DNA of 64,000 nt from Strigamia acuminata (taxonomy: Eukaryota; Arthropoda; Chilopoda; Geophilomorpha; Linotaeniidae). The notes beneath the pieces were generated by a model. That model did not search any database and was not told where the DNA came from. It worked only from the letters and a program-made list of their open reading frames with translations. Both the position numbers and the translations under genes were made by a program. This document shows, one piece after another, positions 22,802-32,623 of this stretch (position 1 is the first letter of the stretch; each line of letters begins with the position of its first letter). Location: positions 17,634,427-17,698,426 of the forward strand of contig OX442315.1 in assembly GCA_949358305.1 (NCBI GenBank), given 5' to 3'.

Positions 22802-25800
22802 TCAAACTTCAATCTGGATGTCCGGAGTCGGTAGTTGAATTGGCGAAACTGAAGAACTTGACCCAAAAACTCCAATCGGTGCTTCTGGCATCGGTTGTTT
22901 AATTGCCGAATATACAAAACTTGACCCAAAATTATAATCTGACGGCAAATGTTTTCCTTTTCGAGCAGAATCAAAACAACGACGAAGTTGTTTAAGAAAG
23001 TTGTACTCATCTAATCCGTACCCATTGAAATTAAAATCGCAAAATAAAAGTTGACCTTTCAAAAACATCTGCCAAATAAAAACAATTTAAAAGTTTATTT
23101 TTTCATTTTGACATAACAACCATACCATAACCATGTTCTCGACAACTTGATATTTTTCAACGAGCCACGGCACGGTTCTCTCTGTACCTTTGTTAGCAGA
23201 AACAACGTCGTACTTGAGCAGTCGGTAACTGTCCAACGGCAACTGTAAATTTCAAATGGAAAAGGTACTTTTTTCCCTTTTTATTTCGCACAGAAAAATC
23301 AAAGCAATGCACCTGAATACAAGGCCTCTTTTGCTTTCTACACTGTACATTGTATATTTTACCCAGCATTGCCTCGACTTCAGAAACTGCAGCTCTTTGT
23401 GCGAAGAAAAGAGAAAAAGAATTCGTAATACACAGTAGGCGCATTCGAAAAGAAATTTAGACTAAACAGCATTTTAAACAATATATTTAAATTGCTTTTA
23501 AAAATTGATCCAACTTCAAAAATGGCGCCTGATTTAGTCGGTTTTCAGTTGCAGTGGGCAGTGTGCCTAGTAATATCTACAGTAACGTTACTTTGAATTT
23601 ATGATGCAAATGATTAGCATTTGTTTAGATGGTGCTCTGGTTTCCACGTATTCTTGAATTTCGATATCGGACAAAATTGGGATTTCGCAGCTATTACAAT
23701 TGCATTGTAGCCATGTTTTGGTCGTAAGGGAGGCTTTAGCTTCTAAACAAATGTAAACTTGATTGTCACATTTATTTCATATTATTTATGTGTCTACCAC
23801 CGAGTCCATGAGCTGCTGCTGCTTGCAAACGAGCTTTTTCATAAATTATCTGCTGCCTGAGTATAAGTGGACAAATTATTGACACGCGTCTTTTGGTTGG
23901 GGATCCCAACTTGTGGGAAATCGGGCTGTAATTTTACGCGGATTTCAATCAAATTGTTAAAATTTAAAGAGTTACTGGTAACATCTTACACAATTTTACT
24001 TTTTGAGCCAGCATCTGAATTCGAAGAGAACAGGAATTTAATAATATATCTATGAGAGATTACCATAATTATTGTTACCTTTAATCTCCTGTAGATGAAA
24101 AAATAGCGAAAACAATGCTTCCATCTTTTGGAACAACAACCTGAAATGAAAAAAAAGAAAAGAAAACATTCTTTCTTACTTTGATACAAAAAAATCAAAA
24201 TTAAGTGATTTCAAGTGGTAATACTGTATGCTTGTCTTTATTGACTTTAATTCGCTATATTTTTTTTTCAAATTAAAGTTGTCTTCTAAGGCGCATTGTA
24301 TAATTTCTCGCGTATTCAATGCGACACACGGTGTTTTTTTGCTGCCTTGTTTGCTTTTGGCTGGTGTGCTAGAAGGACCTGCAGATTGACTCCCCTCTGG
24401 ATCTCCTTCAGTTTTGTTGGGCGTTCTCACATTGAGGAAAAAATTATCTATTCTAGATCTGTACACGAATGTGTGGTTTGTGATTCCCATATACCGTAAC
24501 GCTATATTCTTAGTTAGCTGAAATTGTTGATAATTCAGAATAATACATAACGAAATAAATTGCAATTTTATATTAACCTTTAAGTCGAGCACATTTTTAT
24601 CGTTCCAGGGCGGCACTCCTTTCCAAATTTTATATTTATCCGTAATGTAATCAAATATCATTCCACCTTCAGGGGTAGAATGAAACCTGAAAAGTTTCGT
24701 GTTTATTTTTTCTCACTAGTCCATGATGAACAAAAAGATCTAAAACGAGCCCAGTACGTGTAAAAATGTCTAAAAACTGGCCCAGGTGGTGTAAAAATGT
24801 CTTAAAACTGACCCAGGTGGTGTAAAAATGTCTTAAAACTGCCCCATAATATGTACAGAATTTTTCAACCCTGGGACTTAACAACCACATCACTTACAAT
24901 ATAGCCCCATCCGGGCTGTAGCCTGTGATGTTTGTATCTTTAATGCAAGTTATCACCAAGCGCCGATCTACATCAAAGACTATTCCAAGCATTAATCCTT
25001 TAGCCGTTAAATTTTGGCAGAATAACACTGCTAATTGGCCGGACGCATAGCTGTATATTGTTTAAGCCAATAAGCAGCAAATAATTTCATTAACTTTAAG
25101 TCTCTACAATATGAGAAAATGGATACAAAATTGTGTCAACACCACTAGTCGTGCACACTCTCAAAGGAGGTATATTCTCTGCCCAAGCACCGCACAAAAG
25201 TTTCGTGAGTAAGGACTCCGATCCCGGTAGGGCCCCTGTTGTTTGCTCTTGCTTTACGTTGGTATTCGATTCAAAACGACTGTACAAATGTGGCGCAGCT
25301 AAAATTGACATTTTCCACTCAACATTTAGTCTGGATTTGGAACTAGCTTGGGAGATCGTCCCTGGGGTCGCTACTTCTGTTGCTGGACCTGTTGCTGGGC
25401 CTATTTTGTGTACAGATTCAAAGTTAAATTACCAAACCAAGAGAAATATACAAATAACTCCTTTTCAAAAACAAAAACAAATAAGATATGATGACAGGGC
25501 CCCAAATTAGAACAAATATGGGGCCCTAATATGACAGAACATGGACTTCCCATAATTACGGAGCTCTACGCTGCAGCTTTTTTAGTCAATGGTAAATTCG
25601 GCCTCGTATTCTGAACGTATTGAGTAAAGAAACTCGTGGATTTGTTTTTGTTGAAGTTGTTTCTGTTTCAATTGATGTACCTATGGTGTCCGTTAAAGAT
25701 TTGTTTTCAAATCTACTTCGTGCCAGCATTGATTTCTGGTCGTTTATTGCGGCAGGCGCGTGTATAGTGTACTTAGCACCAGATATTCGTCTGCTATTTC

Positions 25801-26295
25801 CAAATCGCCACACCACGTAATCCGCAGGTGGAGTTTTTAATCGAGCAGCGGCACTTTAGCACAAGATCAAATTGAAGTCATTGTATGGGTTATTATATTA
25901 TCATAGAGAACTGTACTGTACTTACAGGGATTTAAAAATTCTTCGGCATTCGACTGTGCTCGATTGAAGCTCGGATACATCAACGCCTTCCTGAAAACTA
26001 TCATCAGTCGAAGCGACCCAACCTATGTTATAGTTTAGAGAAATTAATTTAAATGCGTTATCTATAAAATTGAAATGTAAAATTGTACCTTTGCTGAAAC
26101 ATTCTTTAGATGACAGTGTAAATTTCGTAGTGGGCAAGTCCTCGTTGTCTAAAGGTGAAGGTGTTCTATAGCAGTAAGTATTGGTTAATTTTAATTAATT
26201 AGTTAATTAATTTCTTTGGTCGCTAAGAAATTTTGCCAATCGATTTACATTTGAACATGAGATTCTTTGAAAATAAGTTTGGCAGTCGTAGTCAT
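22802..26295 (-). CDS. FAM194-domain protein (C3orf20/ERICH6-like), intact copy A
   Basis: Fifteen exons, all with GT-AG borders and compatible phases: 26249-26295, 26089-26165, 25926-26022, 25681-25853, 25127-25400, 24898-25050, 24578-24686, 24180-24517, 24079-24140, 23990-24014, 23798-23925, 23592-23742, 23313-23394, 23126-23242, 22802-23068. They total 2100 nt with no internal stop, 699 residues. Exons 5-8 resemble the FAM194 domain (SGQLAVLF, then Y-P-D-G, then HSTPxGGMxFD, then LTKNIALRYMG, at about residues 215-345). Exons 12-15 match my memory of the C3orf20 family carboxyl end: a CNC cluster, RPCIQ, LLRYD, then KGQLLFCDFNFNGYG with LPSDYNFGSS. No signal peptide or membrane segment. 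Function is unknown; mammalian relatives are testis-biased. Exon limits are supported by comparison with copy D. Confidence 0.7.
24740..24855. repeat. Intronic minisatellite
   Basis: Three imperfect units of about 35 bp, with core GGCCCAGGTGGTGTAAAAATG and TCTTAAAACTG, lie in intron 6 of copy A. Similar units occur at the same place in copies B (28570-28670) and D (57890-57980). Confidence 0.6.
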
Positions 26296-26479
26296 GTTCG
26301 CCGTGAAATTAGAAGGACTTCGACGTTACCACAGAGAGCTTGTATTGTTGAATCTCATTCTATCGTGACTGATGATTTTTTGTCATTGTCCGTGAACAAT
26401 AACTCGTTTGTGTCGCGTTGGATATCATTAAGTAAAACGAGATACGACCGGAAAAGAAATCGTAAGAATATATAAGAAG

Positions 26480-27130
26480 AAAGAGTTATACGGTATTCCG
26501 TTGTAGTAGTGCCAAAACTGATGCGATCTGTTGAGTTCGGAATGCTCCCACTACAAAAGAAATAACATTTGCAATATATTAAAAATCTTGTTTTTTCTAT
26601 TGTTTATTTTATTTTATTTAAAATTCGTGTCGTACAATTTGATACGTAATGACAAACAAACACGACGAAAATATTTTGACATCGGCAAGCAACTTAACGA
26701 CCACGTTGATTTCAATGCAGAAACTGATAGTAGATCAATGTTAAAATTTTCGGGATCTTCGGACAAGTGAAATCCGAACTCTACAACCGCCATCGATGAA
26801 AGAGAATGCAATTCGTGACCAATTCCCATATTTAACATGAAAGTGTAAATGTCATTACGGGTAATGGAAAACTAATCCAATTCTTGCTTCTATCACAAGT
26901 TCTACACAAGCTGACCCTTGACACTTCACAACAAAGTATATTAAAGCAAACCCTGAAAAAGCTACTTATTGGAGCACATTTGAGAATACGTCACAAAACA
27001 ACTTTTGTGAAAGTCAAAAAGATAAAAACATTTGGAAAAAATTTTCCCTTACTGAGAACTGAGAATCAAGAGTAATGTGGATTTTCAGAAAAGATTAAGA
27101 CACAGAAAATTATATTTTCCAATCAATCAA
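26480..27130. other. Conserved block upstream of FAM194-like copy A
   Basis: Homologous to 59640-60230 upstream of copy D. On the minus strand both copies encode a segment like FGFHLSEDPENFNID followed by xxLKSTW or xxLKSTC; in D a single-base shift breaks its link to the preceding LSSM. On the plus strand both also have an open frame ending SGSSDK. Which strand, if either, is coding is unclear; it could be an extra 5' exon of the family or a co-duplicated neighbour. Confidence 0.4.
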
Positions 27131-27189
27131 TTAAAGTAAACGAACGTCCTAGATTTTTAATTGCAAACATTTATTTCTCATTTAAAATT

Positions 27190-27512
27190 AAAACTTCAAT
27201 CGGTGTCTTGCGTTGATTGTTGAATTCCCGAATGTAGTCTGGATCTGGAACTAGTTTGGGAGATCGACCCTGGGCTCGCTACTCCTGTTGTTCCACTTGT
27301 GGTTGGGCCTGCTTTGGGTTAGATTCAAAGATAAATTAACAAACCAAGTGAAATACACAAATAACTCCATTTTAAAAATAAAATGAAATAAGATATGGTG
27401 ATAGGATAGGCTAGATTTAGATACCGTGGGGCCCCAAACTAGAACAAATATGGGTCCTCTGATATGACAGAAGATGGACTATCCATCCATAATCACAAAG
27501 CAGTATGCTGCA
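27190..27512 (-). pseudogene. FAM194-like rearranged fragment B'
   Basis: Reading along the plus strand, the last part of exon 15 (AAACTTCAATCGGTGTCTTG) is joined directly to exon 5 (TAGTCTGGATCTGGAACTAG) and then to intron 4, so exons 6-14 are missing. It stops at GCTGCAG, where the ENPP-derived duplication begins. Confidence 0.7.
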
Positions 27513-28375
27513 GCCAAACATCGCTTTGACGAGGCGCGCAGGAAGGTAGAAAAAAAACACAAACACCCACACAAGAAATAAAAATTTAGAAACACTTAGT
27601 TTTTATGTGTAAACGTTTTACAAAAAAGTGCAATCGCAAAATTGGATAATCCTTATTTTAACATACTTGCATTACCTTACTTCTACTTCTTCATTGTTTA
27701 CTTTACTTTACTTTACTTTACTTCCAAGTGTGAACCAACCTTAAGAGGGCAAGGGGTCGCCAGAGGGCCAGGTGATGCCAATTATAAAATTATCCATTTA
27801 GTATGAATCGGAGAACAAAGCATTTAAAAACTTAGTCTTGTTTCACAAATACATAATTTCCAAAGGAACCAACTAAGCTATTTCCCACATTTCGGGACTT
27901 TTTTTGCACTGTAATTATTTTGCTAATATAAACAATTTTTTTTAAAAAAATTATTGTTATTTCATTTATCTGGCAAATCCCTGAATCTGGAACTGCTCTA
28001 GTCCTAATCCTAGCCAATAAAACAACTTTTACTGTATAAATGATTAGAATAAGGAAGAAACAAATTTGTCCTTGTTTGTCAAACTTCCCCAACATGAGGT
28101 GAATATGGCTTGTCATGGTTATTGCAGGTGCTCACAACGATTTAACTGTAATTGATTGTTACACGCTAAGTTTTCCACCACATTAAAGATACAGTAATGG
28201 ATAAGATGACAGACACTTGTTTTATAACATTACTTTTCATGGCTCCGTTAATATCATCTAATAAAACTGATCGGAAAGCAGTTAAACTTCCATTGGATGA
28301 TTTTGGTGGTATTTTGAGCAAATGGCACATCAACGAATACACATTGACGTTGTCGAAAGCTGGTAATTGCACATT
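27513..28375 (-). repeat. Duplicated segment containing part of the last ENPP exon
   Basis: Near-identical copy of 15893-16762. The ENPP reading frame (QLPAFDNVNVYSLMCHLLKI and onwards to the stop) is kept but begins mid-exon: at about 28376 the sequence switches within a few bases into exon 7 of FAM194-like copy B. It cannot make a functional enzyme. Confidence 0.85.
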
Positions 28376-30144
28376 TTATCGTTCCAGGGAGGCAGTCCTT
28401 TCCAAATTTTATATCCATTCGTAGTGGGATCAAATAACATTTCACCGTCAGGGGTCGAACGAAACCTGATAAGTTAAATGTTTATGTCTTTCATTAATCC
28501 AGGAGCCGATTACAGACCCCTATCTGCTCCGACAATTTTTTTCTCACTACAAAAATATTAGAAATGGGCCCAGCAGGTGTAATAATGTCTAAATTTAGGT
28601 CCAGAATGGTAAAAGTGTCTAAAAACGGGTCGAGGTGGTGTAAAATTAAAAATGTCTTAAAACTGCGCCATAATGTGTACAGAATTTTTCAACTCTGGGA
28701 CTTAACAACCACATCACTTACGATATTTCCATATTCGGTAGGTAGTCTGTGATGTATCTATCTCTAATGCAAGTTCCGACAAAGCGCCCACTTAAATCAA
28801 ACGCCACACCCATTATTAATTGTTCAGTAGTTACATCTACGCACATTAACACTGCTAATTGGCCGGACGAATAGCTGAATATCGTTAAAGCCAATAAGCA
28901 GCAAATAACTTAATTAACTTTAAGTCGAGCTAATAAGGGAAAATGGATACTATATACTGTCGAGACCAGTAGTCGTGGACACTCTCAAAGGATTTATTTT
29001 CTCTGCCCAAGCACCGGACAACAACTGCGTGAGTTTGGACTCGGATCCCGGTAAGCCCCCTGGCTTCTGCTTTATGTTGGCGCTCGATTTCAAATGTCTT
29101 AACAAATGTGGTGCAGCCAAAATTGGCATTTTCCACTCAACATTTAGTCTGGATCTGGAACTAGTTTGGGAGATCGACCCTGGGCTCGCTACTCCTGTTG
29201 TTCCACCTGTGGTTGGGCCTGCTTTGAGTACAGATTCAAAGATAAATTAACAAACCAAGTGAAATAAACAAATAACTCCATTTCAAAAACAGAATCGAAT
29301 AAGATTTGGTCACAGGCTGGATTTAGGTATCGTGAGGCCCCAAACTAGAACAAATATGGGTCCTCTGATATGACAGAAGATGGACTATCCATAATCACAA
29401 AGCTCAATGCTGCAGCTTCTTTAGCCAATGCTAAATTCAGCCCTGCATTATGAACGTATTCAGTAAAGCAACTCATGGATTTGTTTTTGTTGGAGTTGTT
29501 TGTTTGAATTGATGTACCTATGGTTTCCGATGGAGATGTATTTGCATATCTATTTCGTAATGTCACTGGTTGCTGGTCGTTTATTTCGGCATTCGCATAT
29601 GCAGTGTACTTAGCACCGATTATTCGTTTGCTGTCTCCAAATCGCCAAAACACGTAACCCGCAGGTGGAGTTTTCAATCGAGCAATGGCACTTTAGCACA
29701 AGATCAAATTGAAGTCATTGTATTGGTTACTATCGTAGCGTACTGTACTCTACTTACAGAGATTTAAAAATTCTTCGGCAGTCGGCTATGCTCGTTTGAA
29801 GCGCGGATACAATAACATCAGCTCTTTTCTGTAACCTGCCGTCAGTTGCAGGAATCCAACCTAATGTTATAGTTTAGGAGAATTAATGTAAATACGTTAT
29901 CTGTAAAATCGAAATGTAAAATTGAACCTTTGTTGAAACATTCTTTAGATGAAAGCGTAAATTTCGTAATTTTAGGTAACTCGTCGTAGAGTATAGGTGT
30001 TCTACAGCAGTAAAGATTGATTAATTTTGATTAATTGATTAATTTCTGTTTGTTTGCTAACACATTTTGGAAAATAATTTACGTTTTGGGGATTTTGAGA
30101 ATATTGTCTTGGAAAACAACACTGGAACTCACAGTAGCCGCCAT
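28376..30144 (-). pseudogene. FAM194-like copy B (5' half only)
   Basis: From the start codon at 30144 (MAATVSSSVVFQDN) exons 1-6 and the beginning of exon 7 align with copy A in order, with the same splice borders, including the GTATCC donor after exon 5. Exon 7 is cut at 28376 by the ENPP-derived duplication, and the 3' exons are absent. The surviving exons look undamaged, so truncation seems recent. Confidence 0.7.
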
Positions 30145-30654
30145 AGCTGTGAAATTAGAAGAACGTCCACGTCACCATAGAGAGTTTGTATTGTTGACTT
30201 TTCATTTCATCATAGCTGACGATTTTTTTGTCATTCATCACAAGGTCGAAGATAGATTTCATGTATTTTTTCGGTGGTGGCGCTCTAATCGCGCCGCCAT
30301 TACATGGCTGCAACTGCTCAGAATAACGTATGTTATTCTATGGCAACAAGACTTGTTGCAGCAAATATCACCCAAGAAACCACCAAGAATATAACTCATC
30401 GTTTTTATAAACAGTTTTATTTATGTGCTTTTGATTTAAAACTGCTTTTGATTTAAAACTGCTTTTAATTCCTGCGTAATAATTATTATTATTTAAATCA
30501 AATCTTCATTTGGTCATTTTTCTGTGCAGTTGATGACTGTGGTATCAACTGCATCTTGAAGAACATACTCGGGACAGGGATGGACTAATCGTCACCTCTC
30601 AGCCGGCAGCTGACGATTCGGATTAACCAAAAAGAGCCGAAATTAATCGGCAGC

Positions 30655-30815
30655 CGATCCCTGGATGACCCCTGGACGACCCCTGGACGACCCCTGGACG
30701 ACCCCTGGACGACCCCTAGACGACCCCTGGACGAACCCTGGACGAACCCTGGACAACCCCTGGACGACCCCTGGACGACCCCTGGACGACCCCTGGACGT
30801 CCCCTGGACAAGCCC
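30655..30815. repeat. 12-bp minisatellite
   Basis: About a dozen copies of GACGACCCCTGG, some drifted to GACGAACCCTGG or GACAACCCCTGG. The apparent proteins on both strands (repeating D-D-P-W-T-T or S-R-G-R-P-G) follow from the period. Confidence 0.9.
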
Positions 30816-30819
30816 TCGG

Positions 30820-32025
30820 AGAGCCTTTGGAGAGCCTTCGGGGAGCCCAAAAAAACGCTCAATCACAGCATCCAAAATTTAAAAAAGGCTAAAATCTAAG
30901 ATTTCAAAACACAAAAACCCTGGCAGAACAACCCCACCAGTTATAATATTTCGATAGTTGGGATTTAGTACAAAAATAAGTGATATACCATCTGTATATC
31001 AAATTGCCAATGCTAATTACCGTATATCTGTAAATAGCGCACCCGCGCGCTATTTAAGGCCCACGCGCTATTTAAGGCCCGTGGTTTATTCCGTATTGGA
31101 AAAAATTATAAACCTGGCATCGGCCAATTTGCGACAAAAATCACTAAAACAGTGTGATAAATGAAACGTTTTGCATACGTTTCGGTAATTTCTACTGAAA
31201 CATATGCAAAACTTTTCATTTATTATCTTTTTTCGGCATATTTCAAAAATTTTCGGCCTATACCGATTTACAGTATACCGGTACGTACAATTGGAACGTT
31301 TCCGAGACGTAACAACAATTATGGTATGTTTCGGAAACGTAACAATTGACCCCGCGCGCTAAACAAGGTCCGCGCCTTATTCGTAAAAACTATTTTGACC
31401 CCGCGTAGTAATCAACGATATACGGTACAAAATTCTGGTAATAATATTCAATCAACCAAATCGTAATCACTTTGTAGCCATTGTCAAAATAGGAAGGGTA
31501 TGGTTTTTGTATGATGGCATGGATAATGAATTAAAAGAATTTAAAGAAGATATTATTCCAGAAAATTTTATCATAAATCATCTAATTTTAATTAATATTA
31601 AATAAACTCACTCCATTGTCAACTTGCTGAGATAATGTGTTTTGAAACTGTGGCACCAGATTCAGGGTTTTGCAATTTCAGTTGCGCCACATTCAAACGG
31701 TTGCCGCTCGAAAAGCAAGTGGGCTAGAGTGTTGTCCTTTTCAGGGTTTGTAGAGGAGAAGGACCTCTATCGTTAGGTTTTTGACAGAAAAAAATTCGTG
31801 GTCAGGTTGTTGAGATATTTGGGTTTGAAGTTGTGGCACCAGATTCGGAAATTTGTTCCAAGTTTTTTCTGCGCAATGTTTAATTCTCCGTTGCTCGAAA
31901 ACTAAGAGGGGTAGAGTGTTATGCCTTTCAGGGTTTGTAGAGAAGAAAGTCCTCTATCTTTTGGTGTAAAAACCATTAAAATCTGTGGTAAAAAAAAGTT
32001 GGGATTTGTTCTATCTGTAATTGGG
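30820..32025. other. Non-coding DNA with short inverted repeats
   Basis: Contains two GCGCGCTATTTAAGGCCC-like units (31045-31082), a strong hairpin (31159-31221) and a second weaker one (31291-31348, built on GAACGTTTCCGAGACGTAAC). No gene seen. Confidence 0.5.
31159..31221. repeat. Hairpin-forming inverted repeat
   Basis: The 29-base arms AAATGAAACGTTTTGCATAC... and its inverse match at about 26 of 29 positions around a 5-base loop. The function is unknown; it may be a tiny foldback transposon. Confidence 0.7.
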
Positions 32026-32027
32026 CG

Positions 32028-32225
32028 AATGTGAAATGACATTCTATGATGATAGTTTTTTATGAGCGCAACCTGGTGCTCAGCGACTTTAGCGTTGAAA
32101 TAAAACTGTAGAGACTTCCGTAGTAACTCTTATACGGTATGGTTTAGTTTTTTGTGTCTCCCCTCATCAATCTTACATAATCCATCAAACTAAATCAGGT
32201 TATGATCTAGAAACGTTTTAAATAC
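32028..32225 (+). mobile_element. Relic copia LTR plus primer site
   Basis: A diverged relative of the LTR at 32355-32526: the landmarks AGCGC.ACCTGG, GACTTCCGTAGTAAC, TATACGGT and CATCAATCTT appear in order, then CAGGTTATGATCTAGAAACGTTTTAAA, matching the primer site and leader of the intact element. It is an older insertion of the same family with its body lost. Confidence 0.65.
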
Positions 32226-32229
32226 GATC

Positions 32230-32354
32230 CGATGGTGGTCTGGAGGCACTCAATTCCATCTACGGTAACGGTAATTACACTTTTTGCTGATGTCGTATAC
32301 TGTATGTGGTACTGATTCTTAGTGTGCAGCGCACAATAAAACCTACAACTGTGC
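32230..32354 (-). pseudogene. FAM194-like copy C, 3' flank left of the copia insertion
   Basis: Matches the 3' flank of copy D (ATTACACTTTTTG, GTGGTACTGATT, AATAAAACCTACAACTGTGC) and continues at 36984 on the other side of the copia element, sharing the TGTGC duplication. Confidence 0.7.
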
Positions 32355-32526
32355 TGTTGAAATATGAGATTCTGTGATGACACTTTTGTAAGAGCGCCAC
32401 CTGGCGTTCAGCGTCTTTAACGTTTGAATAAAATTGTAACGGGACTTCCGTAGTAACCCTTATACGGTGTGGTCAAGTTTTTGTGTCTTCCAACATCAAT
32501 CTTCCCCAATCCTTAAAACTACAACA
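32355..32526 (+). repeat. 5' LTR of copia element 1
   Basis: Starts TGTTGAAATATGAG and ends ACTACAACA. Unusually short (172 bp). It contains AATAAA (near 32428) upstream of the likely transcript end. Confidence 0.92.
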
Positions 32527-32540
32527 GGTTATGGGTCCAG
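32527..32540 (+). promoter_or_regulatory. Primer-binding site, internal initiator-Met tRNA type
   Basis: GGTTATGGGTCCAG directly abuts the LTR. Drosophila copia is known to prime from a cleaved initiator-Met tRNA using almost this sequence (anticodon-arm region rather than the CCA end), so the same half-tRNA mechanism is inferred. Confidence 0.7.
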
Positions 32541-32623
32541 AAACGTTTTAAACACTGCGCGCTGACTGCATATATCGCTAAGGTGACTTTTTCGATTGTT
32601 GAAAGTTTTTCTAACAAGAAACT

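Noticed and set aside
26495-26560. 5S rRNA-like stretch (GTTGAGTTCGGAATGCTCCC)
   Set aside because: Only a short resemblance to the reverse complement of 5S; the homologous stretch upstream of copy D has lost it, and no full-length 5S can be traced.
30585-30892. Repetitive proteins on both strands (DDPWTTPGRP and GSSRGRPGV types)
   Set aside because: Both are translations of the 12-bp minisatellite; open on both strands for the same reason.
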